64,000 bases of DNA from Anaspis maculata. Lineage: Eukaryota > Arthropoda > Insecta > Coleoptera > Scraptiidae. The stretch is from the NCBI GenBank assembly GCA_949128115.1, contig OX421966.1, forward strand, positions 64,415,416-64,479,415, written 5' to 3'. Below are positions 22,602-34,370 of this stretch, piece after piece. The position numbers and the translations under genes were made by a program. The first letter of the stretch is position 1; each line of letters starts with the position of its first letter. A model generated the notes under the pieces. That model saw only the letters and a program-made list of their open reading frames with translations. It did not search any database and was not told where the DNA came from.

Positions 22602-23789
22602 TTACTTCAATGAATGCTCGAAATGACCGCCTTGATTCCTGATACACGCCTGTGTTCTTTTCACAAAAGATGCTTGCACCCTTTGCATGACCCCTGCATT
22701 TTCCCTCACCTCATCAAAAGCAGTCTCTATTCGTTCACGAAGCAAATTGATATTTTGTATTTCCTGGGAGTACACCATTTCTTCAATTGTTCCCCACACA
22801 AAAAAATCAAGTGCATTTAGATCAGGTGAACGGGGAGGCCATGGAACAGGACCTGGAATGAGTTTACTTATTTCCTCTATACATTATTACGGAAATAAAG
22901 GATGAAGATAACCTCCTCGGCCAATCCAGCAGTCGGCAAAATCATCCAAATGCGCCCTAGCTGTCCTAGAAAAATGTGGGGGCGCCCCATCATGTTGAAA
23001 CCATATTTCATTACGGACATCCAATGGAATATCTTCCAGTAATTGAGGCAGTTCATGCTGCAGAAACTCGGTGTAGATTTCGTCAGTTAACCTTGCTGGT
23101 AAGAAATATGGTCCTATTAGCTGACCACAAACAACTGCAGCCTACACATTTAGACTGAAATGATGTTGATGGTGTTTTTGAATTAAAGAACGCGGATTTT
23201 CATTTGCCCAAGTGTGCTGGCTATGGACATTGAACACCCCACCTCTTGTAAATCCTGTCTTATCACTGAATAAAATAAGTCTCTCAAGATTGGAAACTTC
23301 GAGTCGCTTTTCCTGAAACCAGATGCAAAATTGCAGCCGAGCTGGGAAGTCAGAAGGAGTAAGATCTTGGTCTTTTTGTATGTGGTACGGATGCAACAGC
23401 TGCTCCTGAAGAACTTTATGGACGACAGATTTGGGCACATTTACCACCAACGTTCCTCACTCTCATGTGAGGATCACGAGCCACAAGATTCAATACCCGT
23501 TCGTCGACCTCCGGTCTTCTAGTTCTTCTGGGTGCTCCACCGTTCCTATTATGACGCAAAACAGTCCCTGCAAAAGAGTGACATGGACAAACTAGTGTAT
23601 CTATAAAAATATTTTGAACTTACCTGTTTCCCTGATCCTCTGATCCACACTTGCAAAAGTCGTATGATGGGGTGAGATACGATGCGGAAAAGCTGCTTCA
23701 TACAACCCAAGTGCCTCATGACCATTACCAATAGCTCTTCCATACATGATGTGCATGTCTGCCAGTTCATTAAAAGTGTAGTTGTTCAT
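22602..23789 (-). pseudogene. DUF4817/DDE transposase, one intron, disrupted
   Basis: Exon 1 (23789-23624) encodes the DUF4817-type helix-turn-helix start, MNNYTFNELADMHIMYGRA. An intron at 23568-23623 (56 nt, donor GTAAGT, acceptor TTTTGCAG) keeps frame with exon 2, TVLRHNRNGGAPRRTRRPE. Later parts are VLQEQLLHPYH, LILFSDKTGF (first catalytic Asp), FQHDGAPPHFSRT (second Asp) and WPPRSPDLNALDFFVWG (third acidic region). These are the DDE landmarks of transposases that cut and join element ends. Damage: a stop and shift near 23410-23450, a stop at 23142 in place of Trp, and a disrupted stretch near 22870-22910. The stop is at 22602-22604. The first motif has DK where DE is usual in the family (recalled, not searched). 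Confidence 0.85.
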
Positions 23790-24299
23790 TTTGCAAAAGC
23801 AGATACAAAATCAACCTTGGAAGTAACGTGAGAATGTCTGAATAAATCGAGGAATAAATAACTCACAATGATATCTACGATTTATGATGCCGGCCTGATT
23901 ATTTTTTTTTTTGGAAAACTTCAATAAGTTCTTACGGTTTGTATGCGCTCTTGTCCATTTCATGAAAACTGCTTTGCAACTTTTTACTTTGAACTTTGCA
24001 AAAACTCAAGTCCTATGAATTTTTCCGAAACGCGAAATGGAAAATTTGCAAAGGAAATCTCATAAACGGTGCATCCTATCGAGGTTCAATTCCAATTCCT
24101 ATTGTGTTGATTTGAAATAGTTTTTCTTTCGCCTTGAAAATCGTTATCATCTCAATAGTGACATTGTTCCAAAATCAGCATTTCTGACCACGTTTTCATA
24201 CATTCAAACTCAAATATCTCGTGAACTATCGTCTATCGAAATATAACACCAGTATCTTTTTTTGCAAAAAACTACAATATTTCATAATCTTCTATTAAA

Positions 24300-26064
24300 G
24301 GACCCCGCACGATTCTTATGGAAAATGGGTCTCGGTCAAATTCCCTCATTTTCTTATATGTTGTAGCCCAATTTGACACGAGCCAAAAACCATCGTCCGT
24401 TACCCAAAAAAATGGACAGTTTTTTTTCTATAAGGGTTTGAAGATGGGTTATTTCAAGGTAAAAAAATATGTTCCAACGTAAGTGAGAACATTTCAACGT
24501 CCTCTTTAACACATATGGCTCATGACAATTCCCTTTTTCTTTTGTGAAAAAATCAACCACCTCCCCCACCCCCAACCCCTACTTGTGAGTATCAAATTCG
24601 AAATTACGTTTGAAAGTCATGCAGATTCTATTTTGTCGAATTATCAATTTTGGCACAAATTTTTTTTCCAACCCCAAAATAGGGGGTGGGGTTGAAAAAA
24701 AAAACATCGGTAAATTCGACTGAATTTCTGATATTGTGCTTTACCAGTTACGCTAAACAAGATTACCAAGAAAAAACTCATTCGTATGACCAGTTTCCAC
24801 CCCACAGAGGGTTGAAGTTGACTATAATGACGCATAAAACATTCTTCCATGTCATAAACCAAATGAATGGAATTAGTGGACTTTCATATCATCTTGTTTC
24901 GTAAAAATGTCTATTCTCCAAAAATACTTTCAATCCCGTCCTTCATCCCCTATCCCTGTTTCTGAACTTCATATTCGAAACAAATCTTGGAAATTATATC
25001 AATTTTTATTTCATCCTTCAAATAGTCGCAGTAGCTAGAATAAGAGTGTGACATAATATTTTGCTTTGATTGAGCAGCTTTCGCTCCAAATGACATAAAA
25101 TTCTTCAATCTAAACTATAAGTAGAGGTGTATCCGTACAAAAAAAAAAGTTAGGAACTATGTAGGTACAGGTAAACATAAATTAACCTGCTGTAAAGTTA
25201 TAGGAACACCAATATTTTTAATAATAATCCAGGCAAAAAATCATTCAATCAAATGTATGTCCCACCCTGCTGTATGGGTGCTAACATAAGCATAATAGTG
25301 GAAGTGAATTTTGAGAGGGGATTCACAATCAGATGCAGAGAATCCGACCGTAGACCTTCTCCTTCATTTTCAAGATTTATTTCGAATATGATGTTCAGAA
25401 ATAAGGATAGGGGATGAGTGACGGGGTTGAAATTATTTTTGAAGGATAGGCATTTTTACAAAACAAGATGATATGAAAGTCCACTATTTTCATTCATTTT
25501 GTTTATGACATGAAAGAATGTTTTATAAGTCATTATAGTCAACTTCAACCCTCTGTGGGGTGGAAACTGGTCATACGAATGAGTTTTCCCTTGGTAATCT
25601 TGTTTAGCGTAACTGGTAAAGCACAATATCAGAAATTCAGCCGAATTGACCGATGGTTTTTTTTTTCAACCCCACCCCCTATTTGGGGGTTGGGAAAAAA
25701 ATTTGTGCCAAAATTAGTAATTCGACAAAATAGAACCATCTGCATGACTTTCAAACGTAATTTCGAATTTGATACTCACAAGTAGGGGTTGAGGGTGAGG
25801 GAGGTGGTTGATTTTTTCACAAAAGAAAAAGGGAATTGTCATGAGCCATATGTGTTGAAGAGGACGTTGAAATGTTCTCACTTACGTTGGAACATATTTT
25901 TTTACCTTGAAATAACCCATTTTCAACCCCTTATAGAAAAAAAACTGTCCATTTTTTTGGGTAACGGACGACGGTTTTTGGCTCGTGTCAAATTGGGCTA
26001 CAACATATTAAAAAATTAGGGAATTTGACCGAGACCCATTTCCCATAAGAATCGTGCGGGGTCC
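24300..26064. mobile_element. 1.77-kb palindromic element in right TIR
   Basis: The ends are GGACCCCGCACGATTCTTA and its reverse complement. Arms of about 0.85 kb mirror one another around 25180, with small differences. Frames at 24354-24575, 24644-24862, 25510-25785 and 25789-26019 are arm sequence in both orientations and are not genes. It sits in the right arm of the DUF4817 transposon, between CTATTAAA and TTTGTG. No clear target duplication. Confidence 0.85.
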
Positions 26065-26388
26065 TTTGTGAAAAAGTAACACCCAAAAAAGTTGAAGTTA
26101 TTTTTATCCCCACACCTCAGCCTAACCCACCCCTGGTGAATTATTTTAAAATAAATTTTGCCCCCCTTTGTTAGGAATAACAAGATTAGTAAATGTGTCA
26201 AGTTTTATTGATTTCTCTCGAACGGTTTCGGAAATATTAAATAAAAACCATCTTCAGGGTCCCACCTTCAGGGGCCTGTAGCTCCCTTAGGAAGCGTTTC
26301 TGAACCCATGTTTATGGGAATTTTATTCTGTTTTCATAAGACGAAGCTGCCCTAGAACCTTGTCGGTGCATTTTTGGGACACCCTGTA

Positions 26389-26810
26389 GATCCTGACAAG
26401 GTAAATGCCATGCATCTTGACAACTGCTGCATCTTCAAAAGCTACAGAAATGCGTAGATTCTTGTCAACAGCTTTTTTTTCATCGTAGGTTCACAGAAAT
26501 TTCTCGACGATTATCTCCCCTTCCACTTTTATTTCACAAAAAGTGGTTTGTTTGGACCGACGCACAAGATGGCTCTCTTTCAAATACTGAACCTTCATTG
26601 GTTCCAGCACCTTTACAAGACAGTACCGAATTTCGATCTATCATTTCACGTTCACATCGATGCCAACGGGTTTTGGATTTCCGGGGTGCTCGTGCAGAAC
26701 TTTCCAGAAGGAGATATCCGCCTGGTGGCTAAGTCAAATACTGTTCCGAGCAGAAAGAAACTACAGCACAGTTCTACAGAGCGTTCCACAAAGTTTGCTT
26801 GTGGGTGATA
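26389..26810 (+). pseudogene. Gypsy RT thumb/RNase H remnant
   Basis: Starts with a DPDKVNAM-type segment at about 26395, followed by RRFL-like and DFSTIISP-like residues in shifting frames. RNase H then begins as NFDLSFHVHIDANGF, GVLVQNFPEGDIRLVA and, in the next frame, RAERNYST. The catalytic Asp of HIDANG is present. Coding ends near 26810. It directly follows the right end of the DUF4817 transposon, so the transposon inserted into or beside it. Not functional. Confidence 0.72.
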
Positions 26811-27044
26811 ATTGGCGTTGTAGCTTTTTTGGGCGTGATATATTTTTTGCTAGATCTTTGAACTGTTTTCTCACACATTGTTTGGCGGTATCGCACGCTA
26901 GATTCTGGGTAACGCCGAATACTAGGAAGGCGTTGTTCCCCATGAATTTTATGATAGGTTTGTCAGTTATTGTCTTTAGGGGAAACTTTAGCGTAAACTT
27001 TGTTGAACCAGCTCGCGACCACTAAGAATAATGCCCGATTACAC
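26811..27044. other. No gene recognised
   Basis: Sequence between the gypsy RNase H remnant and the MITE. It does not read as the expected RNase H continuation in any frame I checked. Confidence 0.3.
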
Positions 27045-27417
27045 AAGGCTGATGTCAAATTTTAGTTCGGTACTAAACACGGGATCAAATTTTTGGAGTG
27101 AAATAAAACGCAGACCCAGTTGCTCCAAAGGTAGATTATGATGGGAATACAAAATATGGCTCAAAATGAACTTGGGGTGGAAAGCAGTTGTCGCTAGATT
27201 TTTATTACAAAGAAAAGATCTCACAGTTCCGGTAAGATGTGTTCTACAAGCCAAAAAAAGGCTGTGTCACCTGTGTTTTGGTATCCTATTATTGGCTTGG
27301 AGCCGTATTTTGTATTTTCGACATTATCTCTCCTTAAAGTAACTGGGTTTAAATTTGATTCCACTTTGAAAATTCAATACCGTGTTTAGTACCGAACTAA
27401 AATTTGATGCCACCTTT
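27045..27417. mobile_element. MITE, 0.37 kb, long inverted repeats
   Basis: The left arm (AAGGCTGATGTCAAATTTTA, TTCGGTACTAAACACGG) and right arm are inverted copies, with further mirrored pieces inward, about 130 bp in all. No coding sequence. It separates a plus-strand and a minus-strand gypsy remnant. Confidence 0.75.
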
Positions 27418-27429
27418 AGGCAATTAGGC

Positions 27430-28124
27430 ATAAGAAAAATGTGTTTTCTCGTTTGGGATGCGGGAATGGACCCATCAAGTCGACCGCTGTCATTTGAAAA
27501 GAATAGCTTACCTTCTTCGGGCTTCCCATAAGTGCTGGACGAGACGTTTGAGCGTTTTTCACGCTCCACAAACCTTGCAGTTAGTCAGCAACCTAGCTAC
27601 GTCTTAAGCCATTTTTGCCAATAATGGTGTTCTTGAACACGACACAGAGTTTTATAGAAACCTGCATGCGATGCAGTAGAGTTTTCGTGACAAGATAACA
27701 AAACTTGACTTCTGTAGGAAACTGGAACAACCTGCTTTCACTTAACTACTTCAGTTTTTACAGGTAAAAAAGAAGGTATGAACTTTGAAATTGCGTTGCC
27801 TTTAACCAACCAGTGCTGATAGTTCTGAGGCACTGTTGTGATTTTCTGGCGTGAATCTATGTGAAATGTATAGATACCGCTCATCAAGTTTCACCTTCTA
27901 CAGCTTCCACAAAGCAAGTTTCCGGCAGCAGACTGCGAGACAATGCATCAGCGACGACATTCTCATGTTCTTTTAGGTGCACAAGATCAAATGAACAAAA
28001 TTGTGAACGAACAGCCCAACGAGCGAGGCTCTTAGATCTTGTACAACCACAATAAATCATGGTATCTGTGATTACCTGGAAATGCGTTCCTCATACATAA
28101 CACCTGATCTTTCAATAGCAAAAA
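27430..28124 (-). pseudogene. Gypsy RNase H and integrase N-terminal remnant
   Basis: Minus-strand order: VIFAIER (28120) and SLARWAVRSQFCSFDLVHL followed by HENVVADALSRSLLPE (RNase H end, 28040-27900). Then comes integrase residues with C-K-V-C near 27590, and MTAVDLMGPFPHP-like catalytic core start near 27480. Integrase inserts the element DNA. Several stops and shifts are present. The SINE at 28125-28390 cuts it on the upstream side; RT lies beyond, at 28400-29000. Confidence 0.7.
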
Positions 28125-28390
28125 TGACGTGGGAGCGGCGGTGGCCAAGTGGTTTGCGTGTTGGCGCGCCAAGCCAGTCGTGCTATACCGCGCGGGTTCG
28201 AATCCCGCCTCGTCCATGGATATTTTGTGTTGTCCGATCGTTCCGACAATTCTTCCGACCTCACTATGCCATATCTGCACCTGTCTGACTACAGCGGTCA
28301 CAGAAAAATTGGATTCCTGACTACAGAGTTGGGTTCTTTCAGAGCACTGAGGTCTCACATAGTTATTCGTAGGCAATTCAAGAAATAGAA
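28125..28390 (+). mobile_element. tRNA-derived SINE (I)
   Basis: A tRNA-like head at about 28131-28216 has an A box, TGGCCAAGTGGTT (28142-28154), and a B box, GGTTCGAATCC (28195-28205), the internal RNA polymerase III promoter. A five-pair anticodon-like stem TTGGC/GCCAG encloses a seven-base loop without the usual U before the anticodon, and the acceptor stem pairs poorly. It is therefore a tRNA-derived SINE and not a working tRNA. A body of about 170 bp follows. Target duplication unclear. Confidence 0.65.
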
Positions 28391-28399
28391 ACGTGTACC

Positions 28400-29000
28400 G
28401 AAAACCCACTGAATGTCCCGTCGACGTTAATCACCTTGTAGTTGATGCGTCGTAAAACATTCAACAAAAAAAAAAAAACACCCGAAAATTCTTCGTATAG
28501 TTTCGCTTAGCGGAAGCCAATGATCTTAACAGAACGCTATCACAGTTTCTCCACTGTTTTGTACTTGTGTCAATACACCACCAAGACCAACATCGCTAGT
28601 ATCGGACGGAATTGTGGAAGGAAGACTAAAATTCGGATTTCGTAGAATAGGAGCAGAGGTTGGTAGACTGCTTGCTTCAAACAATTATGGTCTTTGCACA
28701 AGGGCTTCAGGCGATTTTCGAAAGTATCAGAAACTATAACTATATCATCCAAGTAACAGAGGACATGAAGTTCAAATTTTGGACCAAGGACAGTGTACAT
28801 TCAACGTTATTGCGTTTGTACTGCATTCCTCAAACTGAGGGCATCACAAAGATCTGGCACATTCCTCGTCTTGGTATGCTGAAGCCTTTTTTTTTTCGCC
28901 TCCTTCTTTAGTGGGATTTGCCAGAAAGCACTATGTAAATCAAGAGGCGAAATAAACTTAGTATTCTATTGTAATTTATACACTTGGCATATACCTATTC
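28400..29000 (-). pseudogene. Gypsy reverse transcriptase remnant
   Basis: Minus-strand reading: LDLHSAFWQIPLKKEA (about 28950-28900), then a shifted GMCQIFVMP segment, then the frame 28800-28570 with LGPKFELHVLCYLDDIVIV. YLDD is the catalytic box (family usual YVDD/YLDD). The stretch belongs with the RNase H/integrase at 27430-28124 as one dead minus-strand gypsy element split by a SINE. A stop breaks the segment after VMPSV. Confidence 0.78.
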
Positions 29001-30950
29001 AGTATCATGGGTACCTCAGCCTTAAGGCCAATTCAAATTTACCTAAGCCGTAATCGTGACGTAAGCATAAGGAAATGAACCAATCACTGTCTGTATCCAG
29101 CCTTGACTTCTTTTCCTTCTGGTCGACAGCAATCAGTCCATTCTTGATCCATCATTTTACATCACGGTTACGGAATGCATCAGTTTTTGAATCAAGGTGA
29201 ACATACTCATACCTCCAAAAGCTCCGTCTTGATAATTCAGTAATGCATTACGAGCGCAGACTTGGCGTTGCAGCTCAGAAACAAGGCAGAAAGGCAAATA
29301 TTAAATGTATTAAACCCGATATAAAATCAATCCGGTGAGGATAAACTGGAATCGTTTTTGTAGCAGCCACATCGATGTCGTGCAATGCATACATGTACCG
29401 ACCACCCACGAACATGAAGCCGCTACACCACCGTCCTCCACTTTCAAATTTAAATGGAATCGCCTAGCTCTGGATATAACGTAATACCTGGAACGCCATC
29501 GATCCGCGCTTTTCCTCTCAAATTGCCGAACATCGTCTCTATCCACCGCTACTCTGCCACCGCACCATCTGGAGATATGGGGGCCAATGGGTCATTTATA
29601 GTTCATTATCGACGATATGTCCGATAATATGCTCAGATGGGTATCATGAAAGGATGAAACCGGATGATTCCCGTCAGCTGCAGCAGACGGAGGCCCAACG
29701 GCAATGACTGGCATTAGAAAACCCCGCTTCTCCTCCGCCTCATCGCTTTATTGCCGTTCCTCCCACGTGCCTCCATGCAAATACCCCCACATGATGTTGA
29801 CTTTAAACCGGCTTGTTTGTCGTCGGCTGGTTGAGCGGGGAGGCGAGGGAGGAGCCCGGGAAGAAGCAATCCGTTACATTTCGTGTTTTTTGCGAGTGTT
29901 TTATTCTCAAGCAGGAGCCTACGGCGCCTGTTTGATAAAGCAAACGTTTTTGCACTCTGCATTGTTTATACTGACGGCGCATTTGACTGTTCAATTAATC
30001 ACTTGATGGGTGCAGAGCGGAGTCGCGCTTTTCGATATTTCTATTGAGCTCTGCAACGTTTTCCAGTTTTCGACGTCGAGGTTTTCCAGCGGAAGAAGGG
30101 TCGAAAATTCAAAGTGTTGCGATCAAATTTCTCGATCTCACCCCTCATCACTCAAGACTCTCTGCGGGTCAAGCAAGTAGTGTGGCTATCCGTTTTTATT
30201 GCGTCACTGAAGGAGAAGTGATGGATGACCGCTCGTCCCCCGAGGTCGTGACTGATCGAGGAATTTAAACTGAATTAAAAAGTTGTTATAGGAGAACCGG
30301 AGTCAATATTGGCTGTTTTAATTTGTGCATCAACGTAATAGCTAGATCGTCACCATTTTTCCGTGGTCTTCCTCCGCATACGAGCAGCTTTCCATTATAC
30401 TTTTCCTCCATGCCAATCTGTTTTGAGTTGCCGCAGTAATGTCACCGAGAGATTGATGACTGATTCCGTTTTAGCCTCATTTTCGCTAATGTATGTACAT
30501 ATCGAAAACATTCCTCCATTATTCACGGTGCGCTACAGAATCCCACATTTGCACATAGAGAGCTGGGTTTTACATTTATCTTTTGTCTGCCGTCTGCAGA
30601 TTTGAAGCCAAGAAAAGGAAAAAAAGAAATTCTCGTATATGAATCTTCTCGTCGGGAATGTATGTTATATTAACTACCAGAGATATATAATCTGGAAGAG
30701 AAAAGTAGCCATTACCAACTAGTGCTTTGCATTAACATCCGGGGATGCTTTGGTTTAAGTGCTCGTTTGGAACGTACAAATTAAGGGTTGAATTAGTTGA
30801 ATTTCAGGACCCGGCATTAACTCCAAGGGTGTAATGTAGGTACCCACTTGCTACGCCTTTGGAGATATATCTATATTTATAACGCTTCATTCGCTTTTGA
30901 AAAAGTTGTTGTAAACTAAAACCTGACGCTACATGACATGGATTTACGAA
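29001..30950. other. Mostly unassigned DNA
   Basis: Bases up to about 29230 may be decayed upstream gypsy pol. The remainder shows no recognised coding; overlapping 60-100-codon frames at 29310-30605 have no domain I know. Local GC rises around 29700-29870. No inverted repeats were noticed. Confidence 0.35.
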
Positions 30951-32406
30951 TAGTTGCAGCGGTACGCTTTTTGATTCTGCATTTTGTGATACTGCAATGA
31001 AATTTGGCATATGCAAACTACATAAAATTTCAAGTGATTTGACCCGCAGCACTCAAAAATTTGTCCATTAGGGGACGACTGGGGGCCCCTCCAAATTTCA
31101 AGATGTCTGAATTTTTCCCATGCGCCATTCAGTACCGCCCTATCTACCGTACAGGACCTAAACAACTTTGTTCTTGACCGTCATAACACTTTTCGTCATG
31201 TCAATTACATTCTTCTTATAGAAAAAAAAAATTTCTTTGCCTGGTCAACAAATAAAAAAATATATATTTTTTTTGGACCACCAATAGATTGTTAAGTAGT
31301 TTCTGTGTGATCATCGATAAATCCGCATCCCCTTGATAATTTATGAGAAGAAAACTTTTGCAGTGGTATTTTTCGACAAAGGAGTGACTTCAACTTACCA
31401 TTATTTTCAACATTACTTTTCTCAATGTTTTACCCCGGTAAGTATGATTATTGTTATACTAATATACAGCTTGAAGTTCTCTTTAACGATGTGGATGATG
31501 AAACTGCCTCAGATTCCACCTGGAAGCCGTACATAATAATTTTTCTGCAAGGCCGTCAAATTTGGCATTTTTTATTTTCTTGCGGGAGCGGCCAAAATAT
31601 CAATACACACCACTCCGCCCAAGAGCACCGGTTTGCTCTAGCGGAAAACGAGATTCACGCCTAACAATTTTGCATTTTGTGATACTGAAATGAGAGTTGG
31701 TGCGAAAGTACCGCAACCGGTGCTCTTGGGCGGAGTGGTGTGTATTGACATTTTGGCCGCTCCCGGTAGAAAATCAAAAATGCCAAATTTGACGGCCTTG
31801 CAGAAAAATTAATATGCACGGCTTCCAGGTGGAATCTGAGGTCGTTTCTTCATCTACACTGTTGAAGAAAACTTCAAGCTATATATTAGTACAATAATAA
31901 TCATATTTTAGGGATAAAACATTGAAATAGGTAATGTTGAAAATAATGGTAAGTTGAGGTCACCCCTTCGTTAAAGAATAGAACAGCAGAACTTTTGTTT
32001 TCATAAATGGATCAAGGGGATGCGGATTTATCGATGATCACACAAAAACGACTCAACAATCTATTTGTGGTCCAAAAATATATATATTTCTCGACTTGTT
32101 GACCAGACAAAGAAATTTTTTTTTTCTGTAAGAAGAATGGAATTGACATGACGAAAAATGTTATGATGGTCAAGAACAAAGCTGTTCAGGTCCTGTACGG
32201 TAGATAGGGCGGTACTGAATGGTGCATGGTAAAAACTCTGACATCTTGAAATTTGGAGGGGCCCCCAGTCGCCCCCTAATGAACAAATTTTTGAGTGCTG
32301 CGGGTCAAATCACTTGAAATTTGACGTAGTTTGCATATGCCAAATTTCATTGCAGTATCACAAAATGCAGAATCAGGGTCATTTTGCTAGCGTACCGCTG
32401 CAACTA
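30951..32406. mobile_element. 1.46-kb palindromic element
   Basis: Starts TAGTTGCAGCGGTACGC and ends with the reverse complement. Arms of about 0.7 kb mirror one another around about 31680, with GGTGCTCTTGGGCGG near the centre in both directions. No transposase. Frames at 31333-31536, 31425-31664 and 32314-32514 are arm sequence. Flanks GAA and GAA may be a 3-bp target duplication. Confidence 0.85.
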
Positions 32407-33774
32407 GAAGAAGCCATTTCCTTTATTGCAAATACGCACCTACCTAGTACTCCCTTCTGCCTGTACTACATTCAGCAAGAATATCTCAAGCTCCAGAGCT
32501 TCCATCAACGTTAGATTGGTCGTGGTAGATATTGTCGTTGTTACAGTGTAGCGCGCTATTGAAGTTTCCAAGTCGAAAATGAAAGACGCTTCGGTTTCGA
32601 TGAACAAAAAGAGAGCTTATCCCTCAAATAACTGCATTATTGAAAGCTTTCACCTTCCAGAAGGCTCGACGCTTGACATTTCCATTTAGTACTTTCATTA
32701 ACAACTGCCGTCAACGCGCGCCTTCTCTCTCTCTCTCCCTCTCTCGCTTATTCTGAAGATGATTAAATAAAAACTTTCGAGGTCGAGACCTCATCGAAAC
32801 ACTGCACAGGTTTTCGCGTCCGTATAACCACGAACTTGAGAGCAGAGCTTCCTTTACTACGCAGTTTTCATTTGTTTCTTTCAATTCGGGACGCCAACTA
32901 AGATCGATCTGTTGTGTGTATGTGTGCGCGGCCCTCTCACCTTGCTGGTGCCGATGCTGAGGGGGAAGTCAGGTGAGGCGAAAAAAGGAAAATTGCACAA
33001 GTTTCCGGAATAAATCATCGGGATGGACCGGGCGCGGGAAGGAGCGGAGACAAGATGGCGTCCCCTTCTTTCTAAGCTGGATTTATGTACTGCCGTTCGG
33101 CCGAGATGCTCCTCATCGCACATGGTTTTTCGACCTTTTCGGAATAAATGTTTTCATTTCTCGGAGAGCGGCGAGAAACGCGTGTGCCGAACACGAACGT
33201 TTCCAGTAAACATATCTGATGAGGATTCGATGCTAAGTTAGCAGTTACTTGGTCAGTGGACTTTGTACAATCCACCTGTTGTAGGAATCCACCTTTCCCA
33301 TAAGAGAGATCACTTAAGCTCATACCCGTCAGCGCAGATTCCCTCGAATACAAACATCTACCACCGACCGCTGGTTCTACCCTCACAAATATGTATGAAG
33401 GTATGGGAAAGGTGGATTCTAAGACGGAATAAAATAGTTCAAGTACATGCTTTCGGTGGTAAGAGCATTCTTTCTTCAAGCAAGGCAATCAACAGCAGTC
33501 TCCGCTTTTAGCAGTACCTATTCAGTGAAGTACTTCTGGCCTCGATATTGTAGTTAAGGCTGTGGCATTCACCCCCTCCCCCATTACAGTGAGTACTATG
33601 ATGTTACAGACCCCGTACCCACACTAATTGAATTGATTTAAAGAGTTTATGCTTACCGTCTTTTGTGACTTGAGCTCAAGCTGGATGCTTCCCTCTATTA
33701 AACCAACGATGACCAACAACTTACACGGTTATCTTCACTTTTAAACAGAGTTTTTCTGGACCAGTCTTGACACT
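32407..33774. other. No gene recognised; microsatellite and a short inverted repeat
   Basis: Holds a (TC)n tract at 32722-32750 and an inverted repeat GGAATCCACCTTTCCCATA near 33285 against TATGGGAAAGGTGGATTC near 33400. A GC-richer part around 32900-33240 has frames of 70-138 codons on both strands without a recognised domain. It could hold untranslated or regulatory DNA of a host gene, which I cannot show. Confidence 0.35.
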
Positions 33775-34370
33775 TGGTTGCACGACGCTCGTGGAACACA
33801 AGAACAAGGTCAAGTCTGAAACGGAGCCGATCAACTGCGTCCCTGATTAATCCCGTCGTCACTTTGATGCTGAATTATACCGAATGCTCAAATTGGGTGC
33901 CGCCGAACCTCTCAATTCACTTTGGGCTCCGCTCATTGTGATGGTGGGAGAGTCTCCTGAGAAGTACTGTTTCTGTTGCGTCTACAGGAAGGTCAACTTC
34001 ATCACCGACAAAGACGCCTATCCATTGCCGTTTATCTCGAACATCCTGGATCACCTTGGCCGGGCGAAGTACATCTCCTTTTTTGATATAAAATGTGCAT
34101 ACTGGCAAGTACCGGTCGAAGAGGCATCACGTGAGGTTACAGCTTTCACAGTACTAGGGCGTGGCCTCTTCCAGTTTTAGCGCATGCCGTTCGGCTTGCA
34201 TAACGCGCTGGCCACTTGGCCGAGGCTCATCGACTCTGCTCTGCGGCCTGAGCTGGAGCTCCCAGTGTATGTTTATCTCGACGATATCATCGTAATATCC
34301 GAGAGCTTCGAGAAATATCTCGAGACTTGGAGGAGGTGTTCGTTCGTCTCGGGAGGGCCGGTCTGGTCGA
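33775..34370 (+). pseudogene. Gypsy reverse transcriptase remnant
   Basis: From about 33775 the frame reads into RMLKLGAAEPLNSLWAPLIV, then VYRKVNFITDKDAYPLPFI, YISFFDIKCAYWQVPV and GRGLFQF. After a stop at 34178-34180 it continues with MPFGLHNALATW and the catalytic VYVYLDDIIVISESFEKYLE (about 34268-34327). This is an almost full RT palm. A stop near 33848 and that at 34178 kill it. The frame changes near 34330 to EEVFVRLGRAGLVEA, and gypsy sequence then gives way to a minisatellite element; RNase H resumes at 35117. Confidence 0.85.

Larger units (their letters stand above)
20621..26388. mobile_element. IS630/Tc1-mariner-type transposon with DUF4817 head (nested)
   Basis: The left end ACAGGCTGTCCTGAAAATAC and the right end reading inward as TACAGGGTGTCCC are flanked by TA-like sequence. 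Terminal inverted repeats run at least 320 bp and continue inward next to the transposase (left 22401-22600, right about 24070-24299). Each arm is split by a different palindromic element: 20962-22400 in the left and 24300-26064 in the right. Removing these gives an element of about 2.6 kb with long TIRs around one minus-strand transposase. A deleted relative with the same TIR is at 50002-50592. Confidence 0.82.

Noticed and set aside
20962..26064. Paired frames on opposite strands with similar proteins, looking like a duplicated gene family.
   Set aside because: They are mirror copies in the arms of palindromes and have no domain.
28131..28216. Possible functional tRNA gene.
   Set aside because: Acceptor stem pairs poorly, the base before the anticodon is not U, and a SINE-like body follows.
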